Assembly (NCBI RefSeq): GCF_010614725.1
Contig: NZ_JAAEHL010000005.1
Span: 1-64,000, forward strand
Source: Flavobacterium ajazii
Lineage (GTDB): Bacteria; Bacteroidota; Bacteroidia; Flavobacteriales; Flavobacteriaceae
DNA length: 64,000 nt
Reading direction: 5' to 3'
Shown here: positions 62,095 to 64,000 of the stretch, one piece after another
Position numbering within the stretch: the first letter of the stretch is position 1
Layout of the letters: each line of letters begins with the position of its first letter
Program-made: the position numbers and the translations under genes
The notes under the pieces: model-generated
Database searches by the model: none
Seen by the model: only the letters and a program-made list of their open reading frames with translations
Told to the model about the DNA's origin: nothing

Positions 62095-62180
62095 AAGAAA
62101 AAAAGTTTGGTTTTTCATTGGGTTTTAGATAACAACAACTACACACAACAACAACTACAACACAACTAAAACCCATTGTA
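62095..62180. repeat. CAACAACTACA-type low-complexity spacer before pnp
   Basis: The spacer holds repeated ACAACAACTACA units followed by AAAACCCATTG. GGGTTTTAG and CTAAAACCC (about 62120-62128 and 62166-62174) are complementary and could form a stem in the pnp leader. Confidence 0.45.
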
Positions 62181-62199
62181 TAATCAAAAAGGAAAATTT

Positions 62200-64000
62200 A
62201 TGATTCCACAAGTTTCACAAGAAATTATCGATTTAGGAGATGGAAGAAGCATCTCAATCGAAACTGGTAAATTAGCAAAACAAGCCGATGGTTCAGTTGT
62301 TGTACGTTTAGGAAACTGTATGCTTTTAGCTACAGCAGTTTCTGCAAGAACATCAAACCCGGGCGTTGACTTTTTACCATTAACGGTAGATTACCGTGAA
62401 AAATTCGCTGCTGCAGGACGTTTCCCAGGAGGATTTTTCAAAAGAGAAGCAAGACCAAGTGACAGCGAAGTATTAACAATGAGATTAGTAGACCGTGTAT
62501 TGCGTCCGCTTTTTCCAGACGATTACCACGCTGAAACTCAGGTTATGATTCAATTAATGTCTCATGACGATAATGTTATGCCAGACGCATTAGCTGGTTT
62601 AGCAGCATCTGCAGCTTTAGCTGTTTCTGATATTCCATTTTACAACTTAATTTCAGAAGTACGTGTTGCTCGTGTCGACGGAAAATTAGTAATCAATCCA
62701 AGCAGAGAAGAATTAGAGAAATCTGATATTGATATGATGATCGGTGCTTCTTTAGATTCTGTTGCCATGGTTGAAGGTGAGATGAAAGAAATTTCAGAAG
62801 CTGAAATGGTTGAGGCAATTAAATTTGCACACGAAGCAATTAAAGTTCAAATTGAAGCCCAGCAGCGTTTAAGAGCAAAACTTAGCTCTCAGGAATACAG
62901 AACTTACGAAGGTGAAATTGAAGACGAAGTAGTTTACGCTAAAGTAAAAGCTGCCGCTTACGATAAATGTTACGCAATTGCACAAGAAGCTTCTGGAAAA
63001 AGTGAAAGAGGCGAGAAATTTGCAGCTGTAAAAGAAGAAGCAAAAGCTTTATTTACTGAAGAAGAATATGCTGAAAACGCAGATCTTGCTGGTTTAGTTG
63101 GAAAATACTTCTACAAAACAAACAAAGAAGCAGTTCGTAATGTAATTCTTGAAAAAGGAATTCGTTTAGATGGAAGAAAAACGACAGAAATCAGACCAAT
63201 CTGGTGTGAGACTGATTATTTACCATCTGTACACGGTTCTTCTTTATTTACACGTGGAGAAACTCAGGCTTTGGCAACTGTAACTCTTGGAACTTCAAGA
63301 GAAGCTAACCAAATCGATTCTCCATCTGAACAAGGTGAAGAGAAATTCTACTTACACTATAACTTCCCTCCTTTCTCTACTGGTGAAGCAAAACCACTAA
63401 GAGGAACTTCAAGAAGAGAAGTTGGTCACGGTAACTTAGCTCAAAGAGCTTTAAAAAATATGATCCCTGTAGATTGCCCTTATACAATCCGTGTTGTTTC
63501 TGAAGTTTTAGAATCTAACGGTTCTTCTTCTATGGCAACAGTTTGTGCAGGAACAATGGCGCTTATGGATGCCGGAGTTCAAATGACAAAACCAGTTTCT
63601 GGTATTGCTATGGGATTAATTACTGACGGTGAGAAATTTGCTGTATTGTCTGACATCTTAGGAGATGAAGATCACTTAGGAGATATGGACTTTAAAGTAA
63701 CCGGAACTGCTGATGGTATTACAGCTTGCCAAATGGATATCAAAATCGAAGGATTACGTTATGATATTATGGAACAAGCTCTAGCTCAGGCTCGTGACGG
63801 ACGTTTACACATTTTAGGAAAATTAACTGAAACTATTGCAACACCAAGAGAAGACGTTAAAGCTCATGCACCAAAAATCATTACCAGAACTATTCCTGGA
63901 AACTTTATTGGAGCATTAATCGGACCTGGTGGAAAAGTAATTCAGGAATTACAAAAAGCTACAGGAACTACTATCGTAATCAATGAAGTTGACGAACAAG
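62200..64000 (+). CDS. pnp: Polynucleotide phosphorylase (3' end outside window)
   Basis: The gene starts at ATG 62200 ([23 protein letters not shown]) and is open to the window edge, 600 codons. The first RNase PH-like domain ([46 protein letters not shown]), an all-helical linker, and the second RNase PH-like domain ([54 protein letters not shown]) are present. The KH domain has just begun ([14 protein letters not shown]). The S1 domain is beyond the edge. It degrades RNA 3' to 5' with phosphate. Confidence 0.98.
   Translation, partial: MIPQVSQEIIDLGDGRSISIETGKLAKQADGSVVVRLGNCMLLATAVSARTSNPGVDFLPLTVDYREKFAAAGRFPGGFFKREARPSDSEVLTMRLVDRVLRPLFPDDYHAETQVMIQLMSHDDNVMPDALAGLAASAALAVSDIPFYNLISEVRVARVDGKLVINPSREELEKSDIDMMIGASLDSVAMVEGEMKEISEAEMVEAIKFAHEAIKVQIEAQQRLRAKLSSQEYRTYEGEIEDEVVYAKVKAAAYDKCYAIAQEASGKSERGEKFAAVKEEAKALFTEEEYAENADLAGLVGKYFYKTNKEAVRNVILEKGIRLDGRKTTEIRPIWCETDYLPSVHGSSLFTRGETQALATVTLGTSREANQIDSPSEQGEEKFYLHYNFPPFSTGEAKPLRGTSRREVGHGNLAQRALKNMIPVDCPYTIRVVSEVLESNGSSSMATVCAGTMALMDAGVQMTKPVSGIAMGLITDGEKFAVLSDILGDEDHLGDMDFKVTGTADGITACQMDIKIEGLRYDIMEQALAQARDGRLHILGKLTETIATPREDVKAHAPKIITRTIPGNFIGALIGPGGKVIQELQKATGTTIVINEVDEQ

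Noticed and set aside
1..64000. CRISPR arrays, tRNA, rRNA, prophage or known defence systems
   Set aside because: No regularly spaced repeats, cloverleaf-like segments, rRNA stretches, integrases or defence proteins were recognised by reading.

Overview
The window reads as chromosomal DNA of a Flavobacterium-like member of the Bacteroidota. It is AT-rich. Several start regions carry the Bacteroidota promoter box TAnnTTTG (for example TTG-N18-TATATTTG before ubiE and TTG-N19-TACTTTTG before ppa). Lineage-typical genes are present: SusC/SusD, PorT of the type IX secretion system, TamL, exosortase XrtF with its partner, an HYC_CC_PP protein, and RHS proteins of the Bacteroidota type. No rRNA, tRNA or CRISPR array was seen.

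Region 1 (1-4130) is an accessory zone. It holds three pieces of the same RHS C-terminal core in direct orientation. Two carry different variable tips, each followed at once by a small exported protein that may be its immunity partner. The middle piece is fused to the front part of an IS1-type transposase gene. The third piece stops inside the core and abuts the next gene.

Region 2 (4086-16025) is a compact polysaccharide utilisation locus: a membrane-anchored propeller/Y_Y_Y/LuxR-type regulator (minus strand), then SusC, SusD, a GH30 glycosidase and a GH3 beta-glucosidase (plus strand). The enzyme pair best fits a beta-glucan, possibly beta-1,6-glucan. The regulator/susC gap has several direct repeats that could be operators.

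Region 3 (16164-23835) lies on the minus strand: a membrane pyrophosphatase with a cysteine-rich C-terminal extension, soluble pyrophosphatase, an AlkA-type glycosylase, a DUF5686 outer-membrane protein and PDH E1-beta. Region 4 (24321-38574) holds etfBA, a bifunctional nuclease, thyA and folA, ubiE-porT, a TrmH-type methyltransferase facing tamL, fbaA, accD and an ABC permease. Region 5 (38741-46000) holds purH and then the rod-shape operon mreB-mreC-mreD-mrdA-rodA.

Region 6 (46055-53722) is mixed housekeeping: a PH-like protein, a YjbR protein, GNAT, a cyclase-family protein, hemW, ruvC, a flippase-like membrane protein with a GT2 glycosyltransferase, a lipoprotein and a DUF456 protein. Region 7 (54004-61660) holds DUF937, DedA, a probable metal-handling set (HMA protein, TonB receptor, HYC_CC_PP protein), the XrtF pair, a GAF-type methionine sulfoxide reductase homologue and two related MORN-type proteins, one with a TonB end. 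The window closes with rpsO and the first 600 codons of pnp.

Two copies of a hairpin-bearing repeat (20094-20170 and 52451-52545) and several self-complementary spacer repeats occur between genes. No clearly new multi-gene system is demonstrated. The best candidates for novelty are the RHS tip/immunity modules, the cysteine-rich pyrophosphatase tail and the repeat families.
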